A DNA stretch of 64,000 bases. It comes from Streptomyces sp. FIT100. Lineage in GTDB: Bacteria > Actinomycetota > Actinomycetes > Streptomycetales > Streptomycetaceae. How positions within the stretch are numbered: the stretch's first letter is position 1; the number at the start of each line of letters is the position of its first letter. Positions 52,779-61,001 of the stretch are shown piece after piece. The notes under the pieces were generated by a model. That model made no database searches and had not been told where the DNA came from. It saw only the letters and a list, made by a program, of their open reading frames with translations. The position numbers and the translations under genes were made by a program. The DNA lies in the NCBI RefSeq assembly GCF_024584805.1, contig NZ_CP075715.1, positions 6,357,526-6,421,525 on the forward strand, given 5' to 3'.

Positions 52779-52784
52779 CGCGCC

Positions 52785-54332
52785 GTGACGAACAGCACTG
52801 ACACCACGAACAGCACCGACACCACGAACATCACGAACAGCACCGACACTCCGAACAACACCGTCCGGCAGGCGGCGGACCGGCCGGCGGAGCAGGACGC
52901 CCCGAACCCCGTCCCCGACGACCACGTCATCGTCATCTTCGGCGCCACCGGGGACCTCGCACAGCGCAAGCTGCTGCCGGGACTCTTCCACCTCGCCAAG
53001 GCAGGGCTGCTTCCGGCCCGTTGGCGGATCGTCGGGTCGGCGCCCGCCGACGGGGCGCCCACCGACGAGGAGTTCCGGGCGCACGCGCGGGACGCGGTGG
53101 CACAGTTCGGGACGTCGAAGCCCGAGGGGCCGGTCTGGGAGGAGTTCGAGCGGTCGCTGTCCTTCGGTGCGGCCGACCCCGGCGCCCCGGAGCCGCTCCT
53201 CACCGCCGTACGGGAGGCGGAGCGCGCGGTCGGAGGGGACCCGCGGCGGCTGTTCCATCTCGCCGTGCCACCCTCGGCGTTCGCGTCCGTCGTCGAGATG
53301 CTCGGCACGACCGGGCTCGCGGACGGCGCCCGGCTGATCGTGGAGAAGCCGTTCGGTACGGACCTCGCCTCGGCCCGCGCCCTCAACGCGACGGTCCACG
53401 CCGTCTTCGACGAGTCGCGGATCTTCCGCATCGACCACTTCCTCGGCAAGGAGTCGGTCGACAATATCCTCGCCCTCCGCTTCGCCAACGGCTTCATCGA
53501 GCCGGTCTGGAACCGCGACCACATCAGCCATGTGCAGATCGACGTGCCGGAGAGCATCGGGATCGAGGGCCGCGCCCACTTCTTCGAAGGGACCGGCACC
53601 TTCCGCGACATGATCGTGACCCATCTCTTCCAGCTCCTCGGCTTCGTGGCGATGGAACCCCCCACCAGCCTCGCGGCGCAGCCCCTGCGCGACGAGAAGG
53701 AGAAGGTCTTCCAGTCCATGCGGCGGCTGGACCCGGCGCACGTCGTCCGCGGCCAGTACGAGGGCTATCGCGACGAGCCGGGCGTCGACCCCCGCTCGGA
53801 CACTGAGACGTTCGTCGCGCTGCGCGTCGAACTGGACAACTGGCGCTGGGCCGGCGTGCCGTTCTTCCTGCGCTCGGGCAAATCGCTCGGGCAGGGCCGG
53901 CATGTCGTGACGCTCGGCTTCCGGGAGCCGCCGCTGCGCATGTTCCCGATGTCCGTGCGCTCCGGTCAGTGCATCCGCAACAACGAGCTGGTGATCGACT
54001 TCGACGACCCCGGCAGCATCGGGACCCGCTTCCTGGTGAAGGAGCCCGGCCCCGCCATGCGCCTGTGCGAGGCGGAGATGGTCTTCAGCTACGCCGAGTC
54101 CTTCAACACGATGTACGCGCTGGAGGGGTACGAGCGCCTTCTCCTCGACGCGATGCTGGGCGACCAGTCCCTGTTCACCCGCTCCGACGGGATCGAACGG
54201 CTCTGGGAGGTGTCGACACCGCTGCTGGAGAACCCGCCGCCGGTCGAGCCGTACGCCCCCGGGTCCTGGGGACCCGACGCGATCGACCGGCTCATCGCGC
54301 CGTACCGCTGGAGCCTGCCGGACCGCCACTGA
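52785..54332 (+). CDS. zwf: glucose-6-phosphate 1-dehydrogenase
   Basis: A 515-aa product from the GTG at 52785, 6 bp after gnd. It catalyses glucose-6-phosphate to 6-phosphogluconolactone. NADP-binding VIVIFGATGDLAQRKLLPGLF, substrate/catalytic RIDHFLGKESVDNILALRFAN and C-terminal LEGYERLLLDAMLGDQSLFTRSDGIERLW are intact. The first ~30 residues are an odd repeat of Thr/Asn/Ser/Asp (TNSTDTTNSTDT), absent from typical Zwf proteins. They derive from a short tandem DNA repeat at 52790-52860 and are probably disordered, or translation begins later. Confidence 0.95.
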   Translation: MTNSTDTTNSTDTTNITNSTDTPNNTVRQAADRPAEQDAPNPVPDDHVIVIFGATGDLAQRKLLPGLFHLAKAGLLPARWRIVGSAPADGAPTDEEFRAHARDAVAQFGTSKPEGPVWEEFERSLSFGAADPGAPEPLLTAVREAERAVGGDPRRLFHLAVPPSAFASVVEMLGTTGLADGARLIVEKPFGTDLASARALNATVHAVFDESRIFRIDHFLGKESVDNILALRFANGFIEPVWNRDHISHVQIDVPESIGIEGRAHFFEGTGTFRDMIVTHLFQLLGFVAMEPPTSLAAQPLRDEKEKVFQSMRRLDPAHVVRGQYEGYRDEPGVDPRSDTETFVALRVELDNWRWAGVPFFLRSGKSLGQGRHVVTLGFREPPLRMFPMSVRSGQCIRNNELVIDFDDPGSIGTRFLVKEPGPAMRLCEAEMVFSYAESFNTMYALEGYERLLLDAMLGDQSLFTRSDGIERLWEVSTPLLENPPPVEPYAPGSWGPDAIDRLIAPYRWSLPDRH

Positions 54333-54401
54333 CCGTGCCGGACCGCCACCGACCGACCCGGTCACCGACCCGGCCACCGACCCACGACGCGAGGAGGGAG
54401 C

Positions 54402-55145
54402 ATGCTGGGGCTTCCGGATCACGTCCGCACGTGCCTGTTCGACCTCGACGGCGTTCTCACGCGTACCGCCAAGGTCCACGCGGCCGCGTGGAAGCAGATG
54501 TTCGACGGCTGTCTGCGGCAGTGGGCCGATCGCGAGGGCACGCTCTTCGTGCCCTTCGACGCCGTGCACGACTACGACGAGTACGTGGACGGCCGCCCGC
54601 GCGAGGACGGGGTCCGCACCTTCCTCGCCTCCCGCGGCATCGAACTGCCCGAAGGCACGCCCGACGACCCGCCGGACGCGGAGACCGTCAACGGCCTCGG
54701 CACCCGCAAGAACGAGCTCGTCCTGCGCAAGATCCGCGACGAGGGCGTGGAGGCGTACGAGGGCTCGGTGGCCTTTGTGCGAGCGGCCAGGGACGCCGGT
54801 CTGCGCCGCGCCGTCGTCTCGTCCAGCGCCAACTGCCGCGATGTGCTGATCGCCGCCGGGATCGAGGACCTGTTCGAGGAGCGCATCGACGGCATCGTCG
54901 CCCGCGAACAGCGGCTGCGGGGCAAACCCGAGCCCGACACCTACCTCGCCGCCGCCCGCGCCCTGGACACCGACCCCGGTCACGCCGCCGTGTTCGAGGA
55001 CGCCCTGGCCGGAGTCGCGGCGGGCCGGGCGGGCCGCTTCGGCATCGTGGTCGGCGTCGACCGGACCGGGCAGGCCGACGAGCTGCGCCGGCACGGCGCG
55101 GACGTCGTCGTGAGCGACCTCGCCGAACTCCTGGAGCCCCGATGA
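54402..55145 (+). CDS. HAD-superfamily hydrolase, beta-phosphoglucomutase-like
   Basis: A 247-aa product from the ATG at 54402, after GAGGAGGGAG. HAD motif I is CLFDLDGVLTRTAKVHAAAWK, with the two Asp and the cap start. Motif II is AVVSSSANCRDVLIAAG. Motifs III/IV are KPEPDTYLAAARAL and AVFEDALAGVAAGRAG. The DLDGVLT and VxSSS pattern and the coupling to a GH65 gene indicate beta-phosphoglucomutase, which isomerises beta-glucose-1-phosphate to glucose-6-phosphate. The stop overlaps the start of the GH65 gene (ATGA). Confidence 0.9.
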   Translation: MLGLPDHVRTCLFDLDGVLTRTAKVHAAAWKQMFDGCLRQWADREGTLFVPFDAVHDYDEYVDGRPREDGVRTFLASRGIELPEGTPDDPPDAETVNGLGTRKNELVLRKIRDEGVEAYEGSVAFVRAARDAGLRRAVVSSSANCRDVLIAAGIEDLFEERIDGIVAREQRLRGKPEPDTYLAAARALDTDPGHAAVFEDALAGVAAGRAGRFGIVVGVDRTGQADELRRHGADVVVSDLAELLEPR

Positions 55146-57547
55146 TCACCCACTCCAGCTATGTGGTCGAACCGTGGTGCCTGCGCGAGACCGAGCTCAG
55201 CCTCGACCTCCTCTCCCAGAGCGAGTCCGTCTTCGCCCTCTCCAACGGCCACATCGGCTGGCGCGGCAACCTCGACGAGGGTGAGCCGCACGGACTGCCC
55301 GGCGCCTACCTCAACGGCGTCCACGAGCTCCACCCACTGCCGTACGCAGAGGCCGGCTACGGCTATCCCGAGTCCGGCCAGACGCTGATCAACGTCACCG
55401 ACGGCAAGATCATCCGACTGCTCGTCGACGACCACCCCTACGACCTGCGCTACGGCGAACTGACGGCCCACGAGCGCGTACTCGACTTCCGCACCGGCGT
55501 GCTGCGCCGCACCGCCGAGTGGACCTCCCCGGCGGGCCTCGCCGTGCGCATCACCTCCGAGCGGCTGGTGTCGTTCACCCAGCGGGCCATCGCCGCGATC
55601 GCGTACGAGGTGGAGCCGCTGAGCGGCGGCGCCACCGTGGCCGTCCAGTCCGAGCTCGTCGCCAACGAGCAGATGCCGCACGACATCGGCGACCCGCGGG
55701 TGGCGGCGGCGATCGACTGCCCGCTGCTGCCGGAGGAGGACTTCGCCCGGGACACCCGGCTGCGGCTCGTGCACTGCACCAGACAGAGCGCCCAGCGGGT
55801 GGGGGCCGCGGCCGACCACCTCGTCGAGGGCCCCGAGGGCACGACCTGGTCGGCCGAGAGCGAGCCGGACGTCAGCAGGCTCACGATCACCTCCACCCTC
55901 AGGCCCGGCCAGAAGCTGCGGCTGGTGAAGTTCGTCGGGTACGGGTGGTCCGCCGAGAGGTCGATGTCCGCCCTGCGCGACCAGGTCGAGGGCGCGGTCG
56001 CCGCCGCCCGGAGCACCGGCTGGGACGGACTGCTCGCCGAACAGCGGGAGTTCCTCGACACCTTCTGGGACGGCGCGGACGTCGAGGTCGAGGGCGACGC
56101 GCAGATCCAGCAGGCCGTGCGCTTCTCCCTCTTCCACGTGCTCCAGGCGGCGGCCCGCGGCGAGGAGCGGGCGATCCCCGCCAAGGGCCTGACCGGGACG
56201 GGCTACGACGGCCACTCGTTCTGGGACGTCGAGTCCTATGTGCTGCCCATGCTCACCTTCACCGCGCCGCAGGCCGTCGGCCCGGTGCTGCGCTGGCGCC
56301 ACGCGACCCTGCCCGCCGCGCGCGACCGCGCGCACCAGCTCGGCCTCGCCGGGGCCGCGTTCCCCTGGCGGACCATCACCGGCGCGGAGTGCTCGGCGTA
56401 CTGGCCGGCGGGCACGGCCGCCTTCCACGTCAACGCCGACCTCGCGCACGCCGTGGTCCGGTACGTGGCGGCCACCGGGGACGAGACGTTCGAAAGGGGT
56501 CCCGGCCTGGAACTGCTGGTGCACACCGCCCGGCTGTGGCGCTCGCTCGGCCACCACGACGCGGAGGGCGTCTTCCACATCGACGGGGTCACCGGCCCCG
56601 ACGAGTACAGCGCCATCGCCCGCGACAACCTCTACACGAACCTCATGGCGCGGCGGAATCTCGTGGCCGCAGCGGAGGTGGCGACCCGCTACGCCGACCG
56701 GGCGGAGGAGCTGGGGGTCGACGACGAGGAGACCGCGGCCTGGCGCGACGCCGCCGCCCGGATGGCCGTGCCGTACAACGAGGCGCTCGGTGTGCACGAG
56801 CAGTCGGCCGGGTTCACCCATTTCCAGCACTGGGACTTCGAGGGGACCTCGCCCGAGCAGTACCCGCTGCTGCTGCACTTCCCCTACTTCGACCTCTACC
56901 GCAAGCAGGTCGTCAAACAGGCGGATCTGGTCCTCGCGATGCTGACCTGCGGGGAGATGTTCACGGCCGAGGAGAAGGCGCGGAACTTCGCCTACTACGA
57001 GCCGCTGACCGTACGGGACTCCTCGCTCTCGGCGTGCGTCCAGGCCATCATGGCCGCCGAGACCGGGCACCTCCGGCTCGCCTACGCCTACCTCGGCGAG
57101 GCGGCGCTGATGGACCTGGAGAACCTGGAGCACAACACCCGCGACGGGCTGCACATCGCCTCCCTCGCGGGCACCTGGATGGCCCTCGTCGTCGGGCTCG
57201 GCGGGATGCGCCAACACCCCGGGGCGGACGGCGGGCCCGACCGCCTCGGCTTCGCGCCCCGGCTGCCCGAGCGGCTCTCCCGCCTCAAGTTCACCGTGCT
57301 GGTGCAGGGGCGCAGGCTGCGGGTGGACATCCGGGCGTCGGCCGCCCGTTACACCCTGGCGGAGGGCGACCCGATGCACCTGGTGCACCACGGCGAAGAC
57401 GTGACCGTGGCGGCGGCCGAGCCCGTGCAGCGGCCCATCCCGCCACTGCCCGCACAGCCCGAACCCCAGCAGCCCAAGGGCCGCGACCCGGCCGACCGAG
57501 CGGTGTCCGGCCTGCCGGACACCGGAGACGGCACGGGGACGAGCTGA
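55142..57547 (+). CDS. GH65 family glycoside phosphorylase (trehalose/maltose-type)
   Basis: An 801-aa product from the ATG at 55142, overlapping the HAD stop. An N-terminal beta-sandwich (FALSNGHIGWRGNLDEGEPHGLPGAYLNG) precedes the (alpha/alpha)6 barrel: AIPAKGLTGTGYDGHSFWDVESYVLPM, GAAFPWRTITGAECS, and the general acid Glu 488 in DGVTGPDEYSAIARDN. The phosphate-binding region (HIASLAGTWMALVVGLGG) is C-terminal. It cleaves trehalose, maltose or a related disaccharide with phosphate to beta-glucose-1-phosphate; the specificity is not readable. The Pro/Gln-rich C-terminus is probably disordered. Confidence 0.93.
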   Translation: MITHSSYVVEPWCLRETELSLDLLSQSESVFALSNGHIGWRGNLDEGEPHGLPGAYLNGVHELHPLPYAEAGYGYPESGQTLINVTDGKIIRLLVDDHPYDLRYGELTAHERVLDFRTGVLRRTAEWTSPAGLAVRITSERLVSFTQRAIAAIAYEVEPLSGGATVAVQSELVANEQMPHDIGDPRVAAAIDCPLLPEEDFARDTRLRLVHCTRQSAQRVGAAADHLVEGPEGTTWSAESEPDVSRLTITSTLRPGQKLRLVKFVGYGWSAERSMSALRDQVEGAVAAARSTGWDGLLAEQREFLDTFWDGADVEVEGDAQIQQAVRFSLFHVLQAAARGEERAIPAKGLTGTGYDGHSFWDVESYVLPMLTFTAPQAVGPVLRWRHATLPAARDRAHQLGLAGAAFPWRTITGAECSAYWPAGTAAFHVNADLAHAVVRYVAATGDETFERGPGLELLVHTARLWRSLGHHDAEGVFHIDGVTGPDEYSAIARDNLYTNLMARRNLVAAAEVATRYADRAEELGVDDEETAAWRDAAARMAVPYNEALGVHEQSAGFTHFQHWDFEGTSPEQYPLLLHFPYFDLYRKQVVKQADLVLAMLTCGEMFTAEEKARNFAYYEPLTVRDSSLSACVQAIMAAETGHLRLAYAYLGEAALMDLENLEHNTRDGLHIASLAGTWMALVVGLGGMRQHPGADGGPDRLGFAPRLPERLSRLKFTVLVQGRRLRVDIRASAARYTLAEGDPMHLVHHGEDVTVAAAEPVQRPIPPLPAQPEPQQPKGRDPADRAVSGLPDTGDGTGTS

Positions 57548-58520
57548 CCGCCCTCCAACTGCGCCGCGGCCCCGCTGTCCGGGTGCCGACCGTGCTCCCG
57601 CGGTCCCCGTTGCCCGGGTGTCCCGGTGCCGGGGTGCTGGGGCGGCGGGTCCCGCCGTCCCTTCCTGCTGTCCCCTCCCGTGGCCCCGCGTGCCCGGGGG
57701 TGCCCCGCGTGTCCGGGTGCCGGGGTGTCGGCGTCCCGCTGTCCGGGTGCCGGCCGCGGTCCCGCGCTCCCGCGCTCCGGGTGCCGGCCGTGCTCCCGCG
57801 GTCCCCGTTGCCCGGGTGCCCCGGTGCCCGGGGGGTACCGGGGTGCTGGGGCGGAGGGTCCCGCCGTCCCCTCCTGCTGTCCCCTTCCGTGGTCCCGTGG
57901 TCCGGCGTGCCGGGGTTGCCGTGCTCCCGCGCTCCCCGTTGCCCGGGTGTCCCGGTGCCGGGGGTGCCGGGGCGGCGGGTCCCGCCGTCCCTTCCTGCTG
58001 TCCCTCCCGCGGTCCCGTGGTCCAGCGTGCCGGGGGTGTGTGTCCGGGTGCCCGTTCCGGGTCCCGGGGCTCCGCTGTCCGGGTGCCGGCCGTGCTGCCG
58101 CGGTCCCCGTTGTCCGGGTGTCCCGATGCCGGGGTTACCGGAGTACGGGGGTGGCGGGGTCCCGTCCGCCGGGGGGTGCCCGCGTGTCCGAATGCCGAAG
58201 TCCGGCTGTCCGGGTGCCGGGGTTGCAGGGTCCCGCTGTCCCCTCCTGCTGTCCTTCCCGTGGTCCCGTGGTCCCGTGGTCCCGTGGTCCCGTGGTCCCG
58301 TGGTCCCGTGGTCCCGTGGTCCCGTGGTCCCGTGGTCCGGCGTGCCGGGGGTGCCGCGTGTCCGGGTGCCGCGGTCCCGCTGTCCGGGTGCCGGGGTGCC
58401 GGGGTGCCGGGGTGCCGCCGTCCCCTCCTGCTGTCCCTCCCGTGGTCCGGCGTGCCGGGGTTACCGGGGTGCCCGGGCCACGCCGGGGTGCCCGGGTGCC
58501 CCGGCGTGGCTCGCACCGGC
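57548..58520. repeat. 970-bp noncoding minisatellite block with higher-order repeats
   Basis: Dense GTCCCG/CCGGGTGCC sequence. Two longer motifs alternate. One, around GTCCCGCCGTCCC with TCCTGCTGTCCC, recurs near 57653, 57863, 57982, 58232 and 58418. The other, around CCGTGCTCCCGCGGTCCCC with CCGGGTGTCCCGG, recurs near 57590, 57787, 57920 and 58090. Copies are imperfect and spaced ~120-210 bp. Open frames here are artefacts of the composition. It lies between convergent GH65 and treY genes. Confidence 0.85.
58257..58338. repeat. 8-bp tandem array CGTGGTCC
   Basis: About ten consecutive perfect copies of an octanucleotide (CGTGGTCC), inside the larger minisatellite block. Likely length-variable. 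Confidence 0.92.
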
Positions 58521-60881
58521 TTACCTCCCCGCGTTTGCCGCCCGGCCTTCAGGTCCGTCCTCCGGCTTTCGCTCCAGCAGCGCCACCGGCCGGTCGGCGA
58601 ACAGCGCCGTGAGCGGCACCGGCACCGGGCCCCCGCCCTCGAACTCCCGGGTGGGGTCGAGCAGATCGGTCCACCAGCCCTCCGGCAGCGCCAGCGACGT
58701 GTCCGCCCAGCCGCCCGCCTCCTCCAGCCGCAGCGACAGCCGGGTCACCGCCGTCACCACCTCACCGGAGCGGCGGAACGCCAGACAGTGCTCAGCCGCC
58801 GGCCCCGACGCCTCCAGCGGCGCATACGTCCCCGGTTCGCCGAACACCTCGGGCCGCCGCCTGCGCAGCAGCAGCGCCGCCCGCGTCAGGGCCGTCTTCT
58901 CGTCCGGCGGCCCCTGCCGGAACGGCTGCCGGTTGTCCGGGTCGACGAGCGCCAGATACTCGCGCTCCGTGCCCTGGTACAGCTCCGGCACCCCCGGCAT
59001 CGTCAGCTGCACCAGCGCCGCGCCGAGCGCGTTGGCCCGTACGTGCTCGTCGAGTTCGCCGACGAACAGCGCCAGCGTGTGCATCGGCGGCCCGGCAGGA
59101 CCGGCGTCCACGAAGTCGCACACCGCCCGCTCGTAGTCCGGGTCCGGCTCGGTCCAGCTCGTGTGCAGGCCCGCCTCGCGCACGGACTTGAGCAGCGCGG
59201 GCCCGAGCCGGTCGGGGCGCGGGCTGCCGAGGCCGAAGGCCGCCTGCCACGCCACCCAGGCCAGATGGTGATCCGGCGCGGGCACCCAGGCGAGCCCGGT
59301 CAGCACCCGCTCCCAGCGCTCCGGGCACTGCGACAGGACCGAGATCCGGGCCCGGACGTCGGCGCTGCGCTTCGTGTCGTGCGTGGACAGCACCGTGCCC
59401 GAGGCCGGCCAGTCCCGGGAGACACGGGCGCAGTACGCGTGGAACTCCGCCGGGCTCACCGCCGGGAAGCCGGGGTCGCCGCCCACCTCGTTCGCCGACA
59501 GCAGCGGCGCGTAGCGGTAGAAGGCCGTGTCCTCGACGGACTTGGCGCGCAGCGCCGATGACGTCTGGGCGAAGCGGGCCCGGAACGCCGTCCGGTCCGG
59601 TCCCTCGCCGCTCCGGCCGAGCCCGAGCGCCAGATCGCGGATCACGTCGACGGCCGCCGCCTCCTCCGGGACGGCGAAGGCCGCCTTCGCCCGCAGCGCC
59701 GCGTCCGCCGTGAGGACCGCCTCGCCGCCGGTGCGGTACGGCCGGTAGACGGGGACCCGCACCAGCAGCTCCCGGATCGCGGTGCGCAGCGCCCACGGCG
59801 CGTGGTCGTGCAGCATGGGGTCGGCCGCGCAGACCCGTTCGGCGATCCGGGCGAGCGCCTCGGTCTCCGCGACCAGCTCGTGCGTCACCACCTTGTACGC
59901 GGCGCGCCGCACGGTCGCCCCCCACCAGCCGCCGCGGTCCCCGCCGGGCGAGGCGAAGTCCTGGTAGGAGCGGAGCAGTTCCTCGGCGCCCACCGGGTCG
60001 GTGAAGAGCCCGTCGATCCGGTGGAGCGCGTCGTAACCGGTCGTTCCGGCCACGGGCCATTCCCGGGGCAGGTGCTCGTCCCGGGTGAGGATCTTCTCCA
60101 CCACCGTCCAGCAGCCGCCCGTGGCCTCGTGCAGCCGGCGCAGATACCCCTCCGGGTCGGCCAGCCCGTCCGGATGGTCGATCCGCAGCCCGTCGACGAC
60201 GCCGTCCCGCACCAGCTCCAGGATCTTGGTGTGGGTGGCGTCGAAGACCTCCGGGTCCTCCACGCGCACCCCGATCAGCTCCGAAATGGTGAAGAAGCGA
60301 CGGTAGTTGAGCTCGGTGCGGGCCAGCCGCCACCAGGCGAGGCGGTACCACTGCGCCTCCAGCAGCTCCGGCAGGGGCAGGCCCTCGGTGCCCTCGCGCA
60401 GCGGGAACGTGTGTTCCCCGTAGTGCAGGAGCCGCCCCTGCACGGACAGCTCGTCCAGCTCCTCCCCGAGCCGCCCGCCCAGCACCGGCATCAGCACCCG
60501 CCCGCCGCCCGCGTCCCAGTCGATGTCGAACCAGTGTGCGTACGGCGACTGCGGGCCCTCGCGCAGCACCTCCCACAGCGCATGGTTGCAGCGGGGCACC
60601 GCGGCCATGTGGTTGGGGACGATGTCGAGCACCAGTCCGAGGCCGTGCTCCCGCGCCGTGCGGGCGAGCGCGCGCAGCCCTTCCTCGCCGCCGAGCTCCT
60701 CCCGTACGCGGGCGTGCTCGGTGACGTCGTACCCGTGTCCCGAACCGGGCACGGCCTCCAGCACGGGGGACAGGTGCAGATGGGAGATCCCGAGGCCGGC
60801 GAGGTACGGCACCGCCTCCTCGGCGGCCGCGAAGGGGAACGCCGGCTGGAGCTGGAGCCGGTACGTGGCGGTGGGCGTCAT
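58521..60881 (-). CDS. treY: malto-oligosyltrehalose synthase TreY
   Basis: A 786-aa product from the ATG at 60881, where TATYRLQLQPAFPFAAAEEAV begins the family. No ribosome site is visible; a GTG at 60959 would add 26 unconserved residues. It rearranges the reducing end of maltodextrins to an alpha-1,1 bond. GH13 features: LDIVPNHMAAVPRCN, DGLRIDHPDGLADPEGYL (nucleophile Asp), CWTVVEKILTRDEHL (Glu), LSTHDTKRSADVRARI (third Asp). The long insert typical of TreY lies between. It produces the substrate for TreZ (47438-49207) and lies 120 bp downstream of glgX. Confidence 0.96.
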   Translation of the reverse strand: MTPTATYRLQLQPAFPFAAAEEAVPYLAGLGISHLHLSPVLEAVPGSGHGYDVTEHARVREELGGEEGLRALARTAREHGLGLVLDIVPNHMAAVPRCNHALWEVLREGPQSPYAHWFDIDWDAGGGRVLMPVLGGRLGEELDELSVQGRLLHYGEHTFPLREGTEGLPLPELLEAQWYRLAWWRLARTELNYRRFFTISELIGVRVEDPEVFDATHTKILELVRDGVVDGLRIDHPDGLADPEGYLRRLHEATGGCWTVVEKILTRDEHLPREWPVAGTTGYDALHRIDGLFTDPVGAEELLRSYQDFASPGGDRGGWWGATVRRAAYKVVTHELVAETEALARIAERVCAADPMLHDHAPWALRTAIRELLVRVPVYRPYRTGGEAVLTADAALRAKAAFAVPEEAAAVDVIRDLALGLGRSGEGPDRTAFRARFAQTSSALRAKSVEDTAFYRYAPLLSANEVGGDPGFPAVSPAEFHAYCARVSRDWPASGTVLSTHDTKRSADVRARISVLSQCPERWERVLTGLAWVPAPDHHLAWVAWQAAFGLGSPRPDRLGPALLKSVREAGLHTSWTEPDPDYERAVCDFVDAGPAGPPMHTLALFVGELDEHVRANALGAALVQLTMPGVPELYQGTEREYLALVDPDNRQPFRQGPPDEKTALTRAALLLRRRRPEVFGEPGTYAPLEASGPAAEHCLAFRRSGEVVTAVTRLSLRLEEAGGWADTSLALPEGWWTDLLDPTREFEGGGPVPVPLTALFADRPVALLERKPEDGPEGRAANAGR

Positions 60882-61001
60882 GCGAACGTACGTACCCGCA
60901 TCGCGGGCATCTGTGTCATCGGCTGCTGCACCGGTACGGACGGAGTGCTCCACGTTCACCTGAACTGGCGAACCGATCCGCGACGCAGCGAGCGGTCGGA
61001 C

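Noticed and set aside
53969..54401. Upstream extension of the GH65 reading frame (ORF from 53969)
   Set aside because: It runs through zwf and the HAD gene in the wrong frame; the ATG at 55142 with ATGA coupling is the supported start.
51741..55094. 1117-aa minus-strand ORF opposite gnd-zwf-HAD
   Set aside because: Antisense shadow of three clear enzymes.
58257..58338. CRISPR array at the tandem octamer
   Set aside because: Contiguous 8-bp units without spacers; a simple tandem repeat.
57618..59561. Long plus-strand ORFs through the minisatellite and treY
   Set aside because: Repeat-derived Pro/Gly/Cys-rich translation followed by treY antisense.
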